A stretch of DNA of 9,666 nucleotides from JAICLL01 sp035252155 (GCA_035252155.1 DATFDL010000245.1:1-9666), one strand, 5' to 3'; counted from the first letter of the stretch, positions 1 to 7,862 are shown. Translations and numbers: made by a program. Notes: generated by a model from the letters alone, not told the origin.

Positions 1-1295
1 TCGGTGTTGGCGGTCACCGAACCGGTCGTTTGACTCGTACCGTCGCCCCAATTGATGAGCGCCGTAAACGTGCTGGCCGTGTCGGTAGTCGTGCTGTCGT
101 TGAACGTGGCCAGCGTTCCGCTGAAAGTCGCGCCTTCAGTCGCGACAATCGGGGTCGGCACCACGACCAACGGCTGGTCGAAGGCGTTGACAATCTCGCC
201 AAGCTGCCCGTGCTGCCCGGAACCAGCCGTGTAAAAGAGCGTACTGCTGTCGCCGACGGTCGCGCCATTGCCAAAGGCGATGCCATGCAGACCGCTGATG
301 GTCAGCGGCTGAGTTGTGCCGGGGCCGTTATTGAGCATTCCCACCAGACTGCCGCTGGTGGGATCATAGGCCAGAATGTGGCCATCGCCCGAGTTGGCCA
401 CCAGCAGGTCGTTGGCGAAATCGCCAAATGGCGTGCCTGGTGCGACCGCCAGGCCCCACGGTGCGTTGAGCGCTCCGCCGTTCGAGACAAACCGCTTCGA
501 GAACGTGCCGTCGAGATTGTAAATGTCGACCAGGCCGTCGCCGGCGCCGGTCTGGGGCTGCGCCTTGGCGGCGTCTTGCAAGCCATACGTGACGTACAGT
601 TGCCCGTTGATGAGCTGAATGTTGTAGGGCGCGTAGCCGGTCGGCAGGTTCGGGTCGGTGAAGGCCCCGGCCGCGAGCGTCACCGGGCTGAAGCTGCCAT
701 TGAAGACATCGATCTTGGCGTTATGAAAATCGGCGGCATAGAGTTGGCCTGTCCCGCCACTGAGCGTGGCGACGGCCAGGCCAGTGAACTCGGCGCCCGA
801 AACGGTGGTGGCGGTTTGGGCCTGGCTGGACAGCGTGGGCGTCGAAGCCCATCCGCTAATCGTTCCGTCTTGCGAGGCAAACAGGAACAACGCCGGGAAA
901 GCGTTGTTGCCGGTGCCGACTACGAAATCGCCTGTCTGATTGAAGGCGATCGCCGTGGGCGAAATGCCGGGGATGCTGATCGCCGGCGGATCGGCGGCAA
1001 ACGGGCCGGCCGCAACATTGCCCAGATAACGCGTAGCTACGCCCGAACCGGCATCGACGGACCACAGCGGGCCGCCGCTGGGCGACAGGGCGATGCCCCA
1101 GGCGTTTTGAACGTTGGCGTCCTGAAGCAGCGCGGCGCCACTCGTGTCGGCCGCCAGCGGAATTTGCAGGTAACCGTGGCTCGATGTTAGCAACCAGCGA
1201 TCTTCGAGACGCTCAAGTCCCGATTTCCGCGGGCCCGTGCGCGGCAACGACCTACGGCTTGGCTTCGATGTACGACGACGATTTCGCCTCTTCAT
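1..1295 (-). CDS. TIGR03118-type extracellular protein, N-terminal part, runs off left edge
   Basis: This gene reads leftward from an ATG at 1295-1293 and stays open to the window edge, giving 431 codons without a stop. Residues 1-26 are very rich in Arg/Lys, followed by LERLEDRWLL (27-36), which resembles the N-terminal LEDR/LEPR-type motif of large planctomycetal exported proteins. Residues about 40-385 match the TIGR03118 family as I know it: NAWGIALSP (64-72), GLAVAT, NAPWGLAVAP, ANSGDGHILAYD and GLHGIAFGNG, consistent with an NHL/beta-propeller-like fold. From about residue 390 a second module begins (VATEGATFSGTLATF, then WGDGT at 416-420), typical of the PKD/Ig-like repeats in planctomycetal surface proteins. 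A GAGGAA sequence lies upstream of the ATG. The protein is probably secreted or cell-surface and its substrate is unknown. A longer open frame on the opposite strand is a shadow. The C-terminus and full length cannot be seen. Confidence 0.85.
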   Translation of the reverse strand, partial: MKRRNRRRTSKPSRRSLPRTGPRKSGLERLEDRWLLTSSHGYLQIPLAADTSGAALLQDANVQNAWGIALSPSGGPLWSVDAGSGVATRYLGNVAAGPFAADPPAISIPGISPTAIAFNQTGDFVVGTGNNAFPALFLFASQDGTISGWASTPTLSSQAQTATTVSGAEFTGLAVATLSGGTGQLYAADFHNAKIDVFNGSFSPVTLAAGAFTDPNLPTGYAPYNIQLINGQLYVTYGLQDAAKAQPQTGAGDGLVDIYNLDGTFSKRFVSNGGALNAPWGLAVAPGTPFGDFANDLLVANSGDGHILAYDPTSGSLVGMLNNGPGTTQPLTISGLHGIAFGNGATVGDSSTLFYTAGSGQHGQLGEIVNAFDQPLVVVPTPIVATEGATFSGTLATFNDSTTTDTASTFTALINWGDGTSQTTGSVTANT

Positions 1296-1326
1296 TGGAG
1301 AACAGTTCCTCGCAGAATAGTGGGCC

Positions 1327-1379
1327 CTGGCCCGCGGTCAGATGCTTCTCTGTCTTTGGGTTACCGCTGGCCCGCGGTC
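1327..1379. repeat. pair of 13-bp direct repeats in the divergent intergenic region
   Basis: CTGGCCCGCGGTC occurs at 1327-1339 and again at 1367-1379, exactly 40 bp apart. Each copy contains the palindrome CCGCGG. The pair lies between the candidate promoter and the start codon of the leftward gene, with one copy over the predicted start of transcription. This could be a pair of operator sites or simply an old duplication; no function is shown. The rest of the 334-bp gap (1296-1629) holds no gene I can support. Confidence 0.5.
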
Positions 1380-1383
1380 CCCG

Positions 1384-1411
1384 ATACTACCCCAACCCGC
1401 CGACCAGGCAA
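1384..1411 (-). promoter_or_regulatory. candidate promoter for the TIGR03118-type gene
   Basis: On the minus strand TTGCCT (1411-1406) is followed after 16 nt by TAGTAT (1389-1384), a plausible sigma70-like pair. Transcription would start near 1377, giving a leader of about 80 nt. The spacing is slightly short and the -35 is imperfect, so this is a candidate only. Confidence 0.35.
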
Positions 1412-1629
1412 ACCAGGCAAGATCTCCCGGCAAAGAAAGGCTGCCCGCAGTCAGCAGTTTCTAGCTTAGGCAGGTCCACCGGCTCTGGCAAGCATTTTTT
1501 ATGGCTTCCGAGCTCGTGGCATCGACGCCCATGCGCGATTCATCTTGCCGGGGCGGGCGCCGTGCGAGCCAGCGCGTATTTGGGACCGCGAGTTTGACGG
1601 CGGCGGCGTGGCGGAGATAGTCTACTGAC

Positions 1630-4530
1630 ATGAAGGCCGGAAGATTCTACGGACAGGTATGTTGGGCGGTATTCGTGCTGGGGACGACTGCGTTTACCGC
1701 CCGCGCGGCCGAGCCCGCCACGCCCCCGGAAGCCCAATTCGTGGCGGTCGTCCAATCGTTCTTGAAGACCTATTGCATCGATTGCCATGGCAAGGAACAG
1801 CCCGAAGCGATGCTCGATCTGAGCGGATTCGTTTTCCAGCCGGCCGAGCAGGGCTACAGTGCCCAGGGCTATCGTACTTGGCAATTGTTGCTCGAGCGGA
1901 TCGAGTCGCAAGAAATGCCGCCCGACGACGCCTCGCAAAAGCCCACCGGGCAGGAACGCCTGGCCGCGGTCGAGCAAATTCGGGCGATGCTCGACAGCGA
2001 AACACGTCGGAATGCCGGCGACCCAGGCGAAGTGCCGGCCCGGCGGCTGAGCAACTTCGAGTTTGATTGCACGATTCGCGATCTCACGGGCGTCAATCTG
2101 CGGCCGACAGCCGAGTTTCCGGTCGATCCCGCCAACGAAGCCGGTTTTGACAACTCGGGCGAGTCGCTCACGATGTCTCCGTCTTTGCTCAAGAAATACT
2201 TGGCGGCGGCGCGGTCCGTGGCCGAGCACCTGGTGATGAAGCCCGACAGCATCGCTTTCGCGCCGCATCCGGTGGTCACCGACACCGATCGCGACAAATA
2301 CTGCGTCACGCGGATCGTCGATTTCTATCACCGCCACGCAGTCGATTACGCCGATTACTTCTTGGTCGCCTGGCAGTTCGCCCACGGCGAGGCCGCGGGC
2401 AGGCCGCAAGCCACGCTCGACGATTTCGCGGCCGAAGCCGGTCTCAGCCCGAAATACGCGGCTATTGTCTGGTCGCTGTTGACCCACCCGCAGCCCGCCA
2501 CCGGCCCACTGGCCGAATTGCAAACGCTTTGGCGAGCATTGCCGACTGACACCAGCGACCTGGAGGGCGCGCGCCGCGGCTGCCAGCGGATGCGCGATTT
2601 TGTGAACGAGAAACGCAAGCAATGGAGCGCGCCGGTCGATCGGCTGCGCGTGAAAGGCATTTCGGACGGTAGCCAGCCGTTGGTGCTGTGGCGAAATCGT
2701 CAGCTTGCCGCCGGGCGGATGCGCTCGACGGTCGACGACGAGTCGGCCACCCGCTTCTGCCGCGTTTTTCCCGATGCTTTTTACATCGCCGAGCGTCCGC
2801 CCTATTTCGAGGCCGAGGGCGGCAGCAAGGGCCGGCTGCTGACCGCCGGGTTTCACCTGATGCAAGGCTATTTTCGCGACGACCGACCGCTGTGCGAGCT
2901 GGTGCTGAGCGATGAGGAAAACCGTGAGCTTGATTCGCTTTGGCACGAATTGAACTTTGTCGCCGACGTGCCGGCGCGGCAGTACAAAGACTTCATCTTC
3001 TTCGAGCGGGCAGAGCCGCCGCGGTTCGCCCTCGGCAGCGAGTTCGATTTTGCCCGCTCGGAGGACAAAGACGCCACTTCGGCCGCCAAGATCGAGCGGC
3101 TCCGCGGAGTATACGTTGCCAAGGCCCACGGGCAGGGCGCGAGCGACGAGGCGATCGGCGCGATCGAAGAATATTTCAGCGATATCGCGGCCGACATTCG
3201 CTGGGTCGAGCAAGCTCGGCGGGCGGCCGAGCCGAGCCATTTGGCGGCATTTCTGCACTTTGCCGAGCGCGCCTATCGCCGGCCATTATCGCCGGCCGAC
3301 CGCGACGACTTGCTCGGCTTTTACCGGACGTTGCGCGATCGCGATGGGCTCGGCCACGAGGATGCCCTGCGCGATTGCGTGGCGACGGTGCTGCTCGCGC
3401 CGAATTTTTGCTATCGCGTGGATCTTGATGCTAAGGCAGGCGAGACATCTGCACCACAAGCTGAACCGGCAGGCGAGACGCCCGTGCCACAAGTGCGGCC
3501 GCTGTCGGATTACGAGCTGGCGAGCCGACTGAGCTATTTTCTGTGGTCGAGTATGCCCGACGAAGAGTTGATGGCTCACGCCGCCTCGGGCGATTTGCAC
3601 CAGCCGGAGGTTTTCATCGCTCAAGCACGGCGGATGCTGCGCGATAAACGCGTGTGGGGGCTGGCGGTGCAGTTCGCCGGCAGTTGGCTCGACATTCGCC
3701 GATTTGACGAACACAACAGCGTCGATCGCGAGCGGTTCCCCAGCTTCACCAGCGAACTGCGCCAGGCGATGTACGAGGAGCCGCTGCGCTTCTTTGTCGA
3801 TCTTGTCGGCCGGGACGGCTCGGTGCTCGACTTGCTCTACAGTGATTATACCTGGGTCAACGCGGTGTTGGCCCGGCACTATGGCATGCCGGCGCCCGCC
3901 GGCGCCCCCGACGCATGGGTGCGGGTCTCGGACGCCCGCCGCTATGGCCGCGGCGGGCTGTTGCCGATGGCGGTGTTTTTAACCAAAAATTCTCCGGGGC
4001 TTCGCACGAGTCCGGTCAAGCGCGGCTACTGGACGGTGCGGCGGCTGTTGGGCGAGCGCATTCCCGCTCCGCCGCCCCAGGTGCCCGAGCTGCCCAACGA
4101 TGAGGCCCAGCTCGGCGAGCTGACGCTGCCCCAGTTGCTGGCCCGGCATCGCGAGCAAAAGAGCTGCGCGGCCTGTCACGATCGGTTCGATTCGTTCGGT
4201 TTGGCCTTCGAGGGCTATGGTCCGGTCGGCGAGCTCCGCGACCGCGACCTCTCCGGGCATCCGGTGCAAGCCGTCGTCTCGTTTCCCGACGGCAGCTCAG
4301 GTTCGGGCATCGACGGCTTACGCGATTATCTCTGCCGCTGCCGGCAAGATGATTTTGTTGACAACCTTTGCCGCAAGCTGCTGGTGTATGCCTTGGGCCG
4401 TAGCCTCTTGCCCTCCGACGAGCTGCTGATCGAACAGATGAAAAACCGGCTGATCGACGACGAATACCGTTTTGGCAGCCTGATCGAGTCGATCGTCACC
4501 AGCCGGCAATTTCTGAACAAACGCTACTGA
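1630..4530 (+). CDS. exported DUF1592-group protein with two CxxCH motifs
   Basis: A 966-aa protein of the planctomycetal DUF1587/DUF1595/DUF1592/DUF1588/DUF1585 architecture. A signal peptide covers residues 1 to about 26 (hydrophobic core, then ARA-A). A cytochrome c-like segment follows with CIDCH (49-53) and a possible distal Met in EMPP. DUF1587 lies at about 136-200 (RRLSNFEFDCTIRDLTGV), DUF1595 about 538-600 (AERAYRRPLSP), DUF1592 about 623-750 (RPLSDYELASRLSYFLWS), DUF1588 about 763-870 with GLRTSPVKRGYW and a second heme-type motif CAACH (846-850), and DUF1585 about 890-963. Residues about 215-535 hold a long segment I cannot assign. The family is thought to be periplasmic and heme-binding, linked to carbohydrate or polymer breakdown, but its reaction is unproven. 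Its usual same-strand partner DUF1552 is present only as a convergent remnant 8 nt downstream. A repeat-like insertion sits at residues 603-621. Confidence 0.93.
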   Translation: MKAGRFYGQVCWAVFVLGTTAFTARAAEPATPPEAQFVAVVQSFLKTYCIDCHGKEQPEAMLDLSGFVFQPAEQGYSAQGYRTWQLLLERIESQEMPPDDASQKPTGQERLAAVEQIRAMLDSETRRNAGDPGEVPARRLSNFEFDCTIRDLTGVNLRPTAEFPVDPANEAGFDNSGESLTMSPSLLKKYLAAARSVAEHLVMKPDSIAFAPHPVVTDTDRDKYCVTRIVDFYHRHAVDYADYFLVAWQFAHGEAAGRPQATLDDFAAEAGLSPKYAAIVWSLLTHPQPATGPLAELQTLWRALPTDTSDLEGARRGCQRMRDFVNEKRKQWSAPVDRLRVKGISDGSQPLVLWRNRQLAAGRMRSTVDDESATRFCRVFPDAFYIAERPPYFEAEGGSKGRLLTAGFHLMQGYFRDDRPLCELVLSDEENRELDSLWHELNFVADVPARQYKDFIFFERAEPPRFALGSEFDFARSEDKDATSAAKIERLRGVYVAKAHGQGASDEAIGAIEEYFSDIAADIRWVEQARRAAEPSHLAAFLHFAERAYRRPLSPADRDDLLGFYRTLRDRDGLGHEDALRDCVATVLLAPNFCYRVDLDAKAGETSAPQAEPAGETPVPQVRPLSDYELASRLSYFLWSSMPDEELMAHAASGDLHQPEVFIAQARRMLRDKRVWGLAVQFAGSWLDIRRFDEHNSVDRERFPSFTSELRQAMYEEPLRFFVDLVGRDGSVLDLLYSDYTWVNAVLARHYGMPAPAGAPDAWVRVSDARRYGRGGLLPMAVFLTKNSPGLRTSPVKRGYWTVRRLLGERIPAPPPQVPELPNDEAQLGELTLPQLLARHREQKSCAACHDRFDSFGLAFEGYGPVGELRDRDLSGHPVQAVVSFPDGSSGSGIDGLRDYLCRCRQDDFVDNLCRKLLVYALGRSLLPSDELLIEQMKNRLIDDEYRFGSLIESIVTSRQFLNKRY
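3435..3493 (+). repeat. in-frame imperfect tandem 26-mer inside the DUF1592-group gene
   Basis: Two 26-nt units, 3435-3460 and 3468-3493, start 33 nt (11 codons) apart and match at 21 of 26 positions. Both begin GGCAGGCGAGAC and end CCACAAG. They encode AGETSAPQ and AGETPVPQ, placed exactly between DUF1595 and DUF1592. I recall the sequence GGCGAGACGCC-CCACAAG from dispersed intergenic repeats of planctomycete genomes; that memory needs a genome search to confirm. Confidence 0.6.
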
Positions 4531-4537
4531 CGACCGG

Positions 4538-4942
4538 TCACGTGGTCAGGCCCGGGAGCCTGCCCGTGCTGTCGCCGAATCGGTCGAGCTCCACGCCCAT
4601 ACGATCCAGCACGCAGACTACTAGATTCATGAACTGCGTGCCGGGGGCATAGCGGACGTGGCGGCCGGGGTCGATCGTGCCCCCGCCCCGGCCGGCCAGC
4701 ACGATGGCAAGGTCGTCGTGGTTGTGGCGGGCGCCGTCGCCGTTGCCGTTGCCCAGTAGGACCATCGCGTTATCCAGCAGGGTCCGCTCGCCCTCGCGGA
4801 CCGACTTCATCCGCTCGATCAGAGCCTGGCTCGCGCGTACGGGTTTCTTGCTGAAGTTTGCCGAGCAGGGTCTGCTGCGTTTGCCGCAGCGAGTCATGTC
4901 GGCTGATCCCAAGCGAGCACAAGGACCGAGGTTGGAGAGCAT
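4538..4942 (-). pseudogene. C-terminal remnant of a DUF1552 protein
   Basis: The 134-codon frame starts at ATG 4942 and ends at TGA 4538. Residues 40-132 match the C-terminal end of DUF1552 proteins as I know them: ALIERMKSVREGERTLLDN, then GNGDGARHNHDDL, LAGRGGGTIDPGRH and DRFGDSTGRLPGL. Complete DUF1552 proteins are roughly 400-460 aa, so about four fifths of the gene is missing. The first 38 codons have no family resemblance: they are encoded by a copy of the 16S rRNA trailer sequence (4826-4928). DUF1552 genes normally follow DUF1592 genes on the same strand; this fragment is convergent, 8 nt from the DUF1592 stop. The frame is intact and could make a chimeric peptide, but no ribosome binding site is evident and I treat it as a relic. 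Confidence 0.8.
4826..4928 (-). repeat. second copy of the 16S rRNA trailer segment (copy A)
   Basis: This 103-bp stretch aligns in the same orientation with 5755-5862, the trailer of the 16S gene. Shared blocks include CTGGCTCG, CGGGTTTCTT, AGTTTGCCGAG and ATCCCAAGCGAGCACAAG. It keeps the trailer half of the processing stem and a 6-bp hairpin (4874-4890), but has only one arm of the terminator. Homology to DUF1552 begins exactly at its left edge. No 16S sequence adjoins its right edge. Confidence 0.8.
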
Positions 4943-4987
4943 CGCAGCGCGGCTGCTGCCACTCCAAGCGGTCTGACGCCAACGCGC

Positions 4988-5203
4988 TCATTCGGTTTCA
5001 GGGCGGCGCTGATTGAGCGGCCTGGGCGGATCCACGGGCACGAACGTAAGTGGGGCGACAAATGCGGTTGGAGTTATCCAGCCCGCGTCTTTTGCCGTTA
5101 TGATGCGCCCTCTCCGCCTCGGCCTGCCAGGCGGTTCGCTAGCCGGCTCTGGCTGCTTTCGGATACCGCCTGATTCATCGTCCTTATCGTGTTTCATCGT
5201 CAT
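4988..5203 (-). CDS. small hypothetical protein, 71 aa, overlapping the DUF6941 gene
   Basis: The frame starts at ATG 5203 and ends at TGA 4988. A GGAG sits 7 nt before the ATG, inside the end of the upstream gene, so the start overlaps that gene's stop (TAA at 5184) by 20 nt; such an overlap suggests coupled translation in one operon. A second ATG at 5197 is possible. The product is hydrophilic, acidic at the start (KHDKDDE), basic in the middle (PGRPRRRGR) and Pro-rich near the end, with no signal peptide, membrane segment or domain I recognise. It might be disordered. It ends about 60 nt before the duplicated trailer segment. I do not know its function, and being the product of an open frame in GC-rich DNA by chance cannot be ruled out. 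Confidence 0.5.
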   Translation of the reverse strand: MTMKHDKDDESGGIRKQPEPASEPPGRPRRRGRIITAKDAGWITPTAFVAPLTFVPVDPPRPLNQRRPETE

Positions 5204-5627
5204 TAGCAGACTCCGCATCAATGAGCTGTGTCGCCAATTCGTGACCATCCAACAAGATCGCGAGTTCGTACCGCCCTGGGCCTGGCAGCCGAAGAGAGTC
5301 GATCGGTAGACCTAAATCTATCTTAACAAGTCGCTCCGGGAATTCCACGCTGGTGAATGCCTCTGCGGCCACACTCATTCCGCGAGCCAGATCTCGTAGT
5401 TCGGAACTCAGCGCATACCGGCCTATGCCGTCGTAGAGCTGCAGAAACATCACCAATGGTGGGGCGTTCGCAGGGAAAAGCGGAAAACTCAGCGAATCGA
5501 CGAGCCCGTACAGGTTGAATCGGCCATTGGCATCATCGACCTCGACCTCCTCACAGATTAAGAAAGCCTTGCACTGCGGCAATGGCTTGTGCGTGGCACT
5601 TTTTCCATCAAATGACGTGTCTGGCAT
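5184..5627 (-). CDS. DUF6941 family protein
   Basis: A 147-aa protein that I assign to the DUF6941 family from its pattern KPLPQCKAFLICEEVEVDDANGR (residues 13-35), NLYGLVDSL, FPANAPPLVMFLQLYDGIGRY and PGPGRYELAILLDGHELATQ. Family members are usually about 130-150 aa and are thought to be cytoplasmic all-beta proteins; no biochemical role is known to me. A GTG 30 nt upstream (5657) would give 157 aa, but conserved residues begin only after the ATG at 5627, and an extended -10 box ends 6 nt before that ATG, so I choose 5627. There is no Shine-Dalgarno sequence in front of it, which fits a leaderless transcript. A 71-aa ORF overlaps its 3' end. The 16S rRNA terminator upstream separates it from the rRNA transcript. 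Confidence 0.8.
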   Translation of the reverse strand: MPDTSFDGKSATHKPLPQCKAFLICEEVEVDDANGRFNLYGLVDSLSFPLFPANAPPLVMFLQLYDGIGRYALSSELRDLARGMSVAAEAFTSVEFPERLVKIDLGLPIDSLRLPGPGRYELAILLDGHELATQLIDAESANDDETR

Positions 5628-5633
5628 GGCGGA

Positions 5634-5642
5634 GTTATAGCA
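5634..5642 (-). promoter_or_regulatory. extended -10 promoter element before the DUF6941 gene
   Basis: TGCTATAAC on the minus strand forms an extended -10 box. A start about 7 nt downstream would fall on the A of the ATG at 5627, implying a leaderless mRNA. No good -35 hexamer is visible, which extended -10 promoters can tolerate. Confidence 0.4.
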
Positions 5643-5682
5643 GAAGCAAATGGCCACCGCATGGAAGGGACGATCGGCGATC

Positions 5683-5714
5683 CCTCACCCCCGGCCCTGT
5701 GCCGGGGGAGAGGA
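5683..5714. repeat. GC-rich inverted repeat between 16S terminator and DUF6941
   Basis: CCCCGGC and GCCGGGG, flanked by CTC and GAG, form a hairpin around a short CCTGT loop. It lacks a T-run on either side, so it is not a convincing terminator. It resembles the CTCACCCC...GGGGAGAGG type of short dispersed repeat seen in many bacterial genomes. Confidence 0.45.
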
Positions 5715-5737
5715 AGCGTGCCGCCCTTGCGCGCAAT

Positions 5738-5775
5738 AAAAAACCCGCGACGGGCTGGCTCGCCCGTGCGGGTTT
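5738..5775 (-). terminator. intrinsic terminator of the 16S rRNA unit
   Basis: On the minus strand AAACCCGCACGGGC (5775-5762), loop GAGCCA, then GCCCGTCGCGGGTTT (5755-5741) form a 14-bp stem with one bulged base, followed by an unbroken T-run (TTTTTT, 5743-5738). It lies about 165 nt past the 16S 3' end and before the next same-strand gene, so it closes the rRNA unit. Confidence 0.85.
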
Positions 5776-5862
5776 CTTACTGACGTTTTGATAGTTTGCC
5801 GAGTCGAGCCGCCTTTTTGCGAAGGCGAATCATCGGCCAATCCCAAGCGAGCACAAGAACCG
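5755..5862 (-). repeat. 16S rRNA trailer segment (copy B of the duplicated block)
   Basis: The block between the terminator and the distal end of the processing stem. It is shared with copy A at 4826-4928, in the same orientation, with scattered substitutions and a few small gaps. It contains a 6-bp hairpin (CGCCTT 5810-5815 with AAGGCG 5822-5827) at the place where copy A has a different 6-bp stem. Confidence 0.8.
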
Positions 5863-5863
5863 T
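5837..5863 (-). ncRNA. 3' arm of the 16S precursor processing stem
   Basis: The trailer RNA reads ACGGUUCUUGUGCU, CG, then CUUGGGAUU. It pairs with leader RNA at 7587-7625 (GAUCCCAAG and AGCACAAGACCGU). Together they would close a long helix around the whole 16S gene, the usual target of RNase III in rRNA maturation. The helix is inferred from complementarity only. Confidence 0.7.
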
Positions 5864-5875
5864 CCCCACTAATGA

Positions 5876-5899
5876 CACGCCAGTGTCGCCACTGGCGTG
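5876..5899. repeat. 10-bp perfect hairpin in the 16S trailer
   Basis: CACGCCAGTG (5876-5885) and CACTGGCGTG (5890-5899) are perfectly complementary around a 4-nt loop (TCGC). It lies between the 16S 3' end and the processing stem. The same motif occurs, as I recall, as a dispersed intergenic palindrome in planctomycetes. It has no T-run and is not a terminator. Confidence 0.65.
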
Positions 5900-5905
5900 A
5901 CTTGA

Positions 5906-5924
5906 CGGCTGGAAAATCCAGCCG
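5906..5924. repeat. 8-bp hairpin next to the 16S 3' end that copies its terminal sequence
   Basis: In the transcript CGGCUGGA, a UUU loop and UCCAGCCG form a perfect 8-bp stem starting 15 nt past the mature 3' end. Its 5' arm lies in GCGGCUGGAU, a 10-nt match to the end of 16S itself just before the anti-Shine-Dalgarno sequence. Confidence 0.7.
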
Positions 5925-5930
5925 CCAGGA

Positions 5931-7461
<1,531 letters not shown>

Positions 7462-7586
7462 TTTTTACACGTCACTTGGCCGCCTCTCCGAAGAGCGACA
7501 ACCAAGATCATGAGCCAATGAAAAAGTTTGAAAATTCGCTCCCGGTCAATCGCTCCGTGAGGAAACGACCTTCCGCGAGCCTTTGC

Positions 7587-7625
7587 ACGGTCTTGTGCTG
7601 GCTTCTCTAAATTGACTTGGGATCG
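7587..7625 (-). ncRNA. 5' arm of the 16S precursor processing stem
   Basis: Leader RNA GAUCCCAAG (7622-7614 region) and AGCACAAGACCGU (7599-7587) are complementary to the trailer at 5837-5863. The leader arm has about 14 extra nt between the two paired blocks, giving an asymmetric bulge. It lies about 125 nt before the mature 5' end of 16S. Confidence 0.7.
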
Positions 7626-7634
7626 ACTACCAAA

Positions 7635-7647
7635 TTGTCAAAGAACA
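7635..7647 (-). promoter_or_regulatory. boxA antitermination site in the 16S leader
   Basis: TGTTCTTTGACAA on the minus strand matches the rRNA boxA consensus (TGCTCTTTAACA), the binding site for NusB-S10 that lets RNA polymerase transcribe untranslated rRNA without early termination. It sits about 175 nt before 16S and about 55 nt after the predicted start of transcription. Confidence 0.8.
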
Positions 7648-7709
7648 GAACAAAAATCCCTGGCAGACATCGGGCACCCGCGAAGGGCCGTGCCGCTCAG
7701 GGACTAGGT

Positions 7710-7737
7710 ATTCTAGCAACGGCCAAGGGCCTGTCAA
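7710..7737 (-). promoter_or_regulatory. 16S rRNA promoter
   Basis: TTGACA (7737-7732), a 16-nt spacer and TAGAAT (7715-7710) give a near-consensus sigma70 promoter on the minus strand. The predicted start near 7703 leaves a leader of about 240 nt. An A/T tract (7750-7758) lies 13-21 nt upstream of the -35, where an UP element would be. Confidence 0.82.
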
Positions 7738-7775
7738 GCAAGCACGCCGAAATTTTTTCGGGGCTTTCCGACAGG
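7730..7775. repeat. nested palindromes over the upstream part of the rRNA promoter
   Basis: CCGAAA (7747-7752) and TTTCGG (7756-7761) form an inner palindrome over the A/T tract. CCTGTC (7730-7735, overlapping the -35) and GACAGG (7770-7775) form an outer pair. This could be a protein binding site or a DNA structure; no function is shown. The stretch 7776-7862 holds nothing else I can name. Confidence 0.4.
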
Positions 7776-7862
7776 CCATCCGCGCCATCCGTGGTTCAAT
7801 CGGATCGCACGCGTGGCGACGTGAGGAGTCCGGTTTCGCCCCGGTCTACTTTGCTCACCCAC

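Noticed and set aside
30..1190. 386-codon open frame on the plus strand
   Set aside because: It is antisense to the TIGR03118-type gene, whose frame shows recognisable family motifs, and is rich in Arg/Gly/Ala without any domain.
1593..1620. TTGACG followed by ATAG as promoter of the DUF1592-group gene
   Set aside because: The -10 is poor and the start would fall on or next to the ATG; no convincing promoter was found for this gene.
1540..3258. 572-codon open frame on the minus strand opposite the DUF1592-group gene
   Set aside because: It lies opposite a gene with clear domains and signal peptide, and its product is a patternless Arg/His/Gly/Leu-rich sequence typical of antisense frames in GC-rich DNA.
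4770..4991. 73-codon minus-strand frame through trailer copy A
   Set aside because: It is out of frame with the DUF1552 remnant and runs through the duplicated trailer; no family resemblance.
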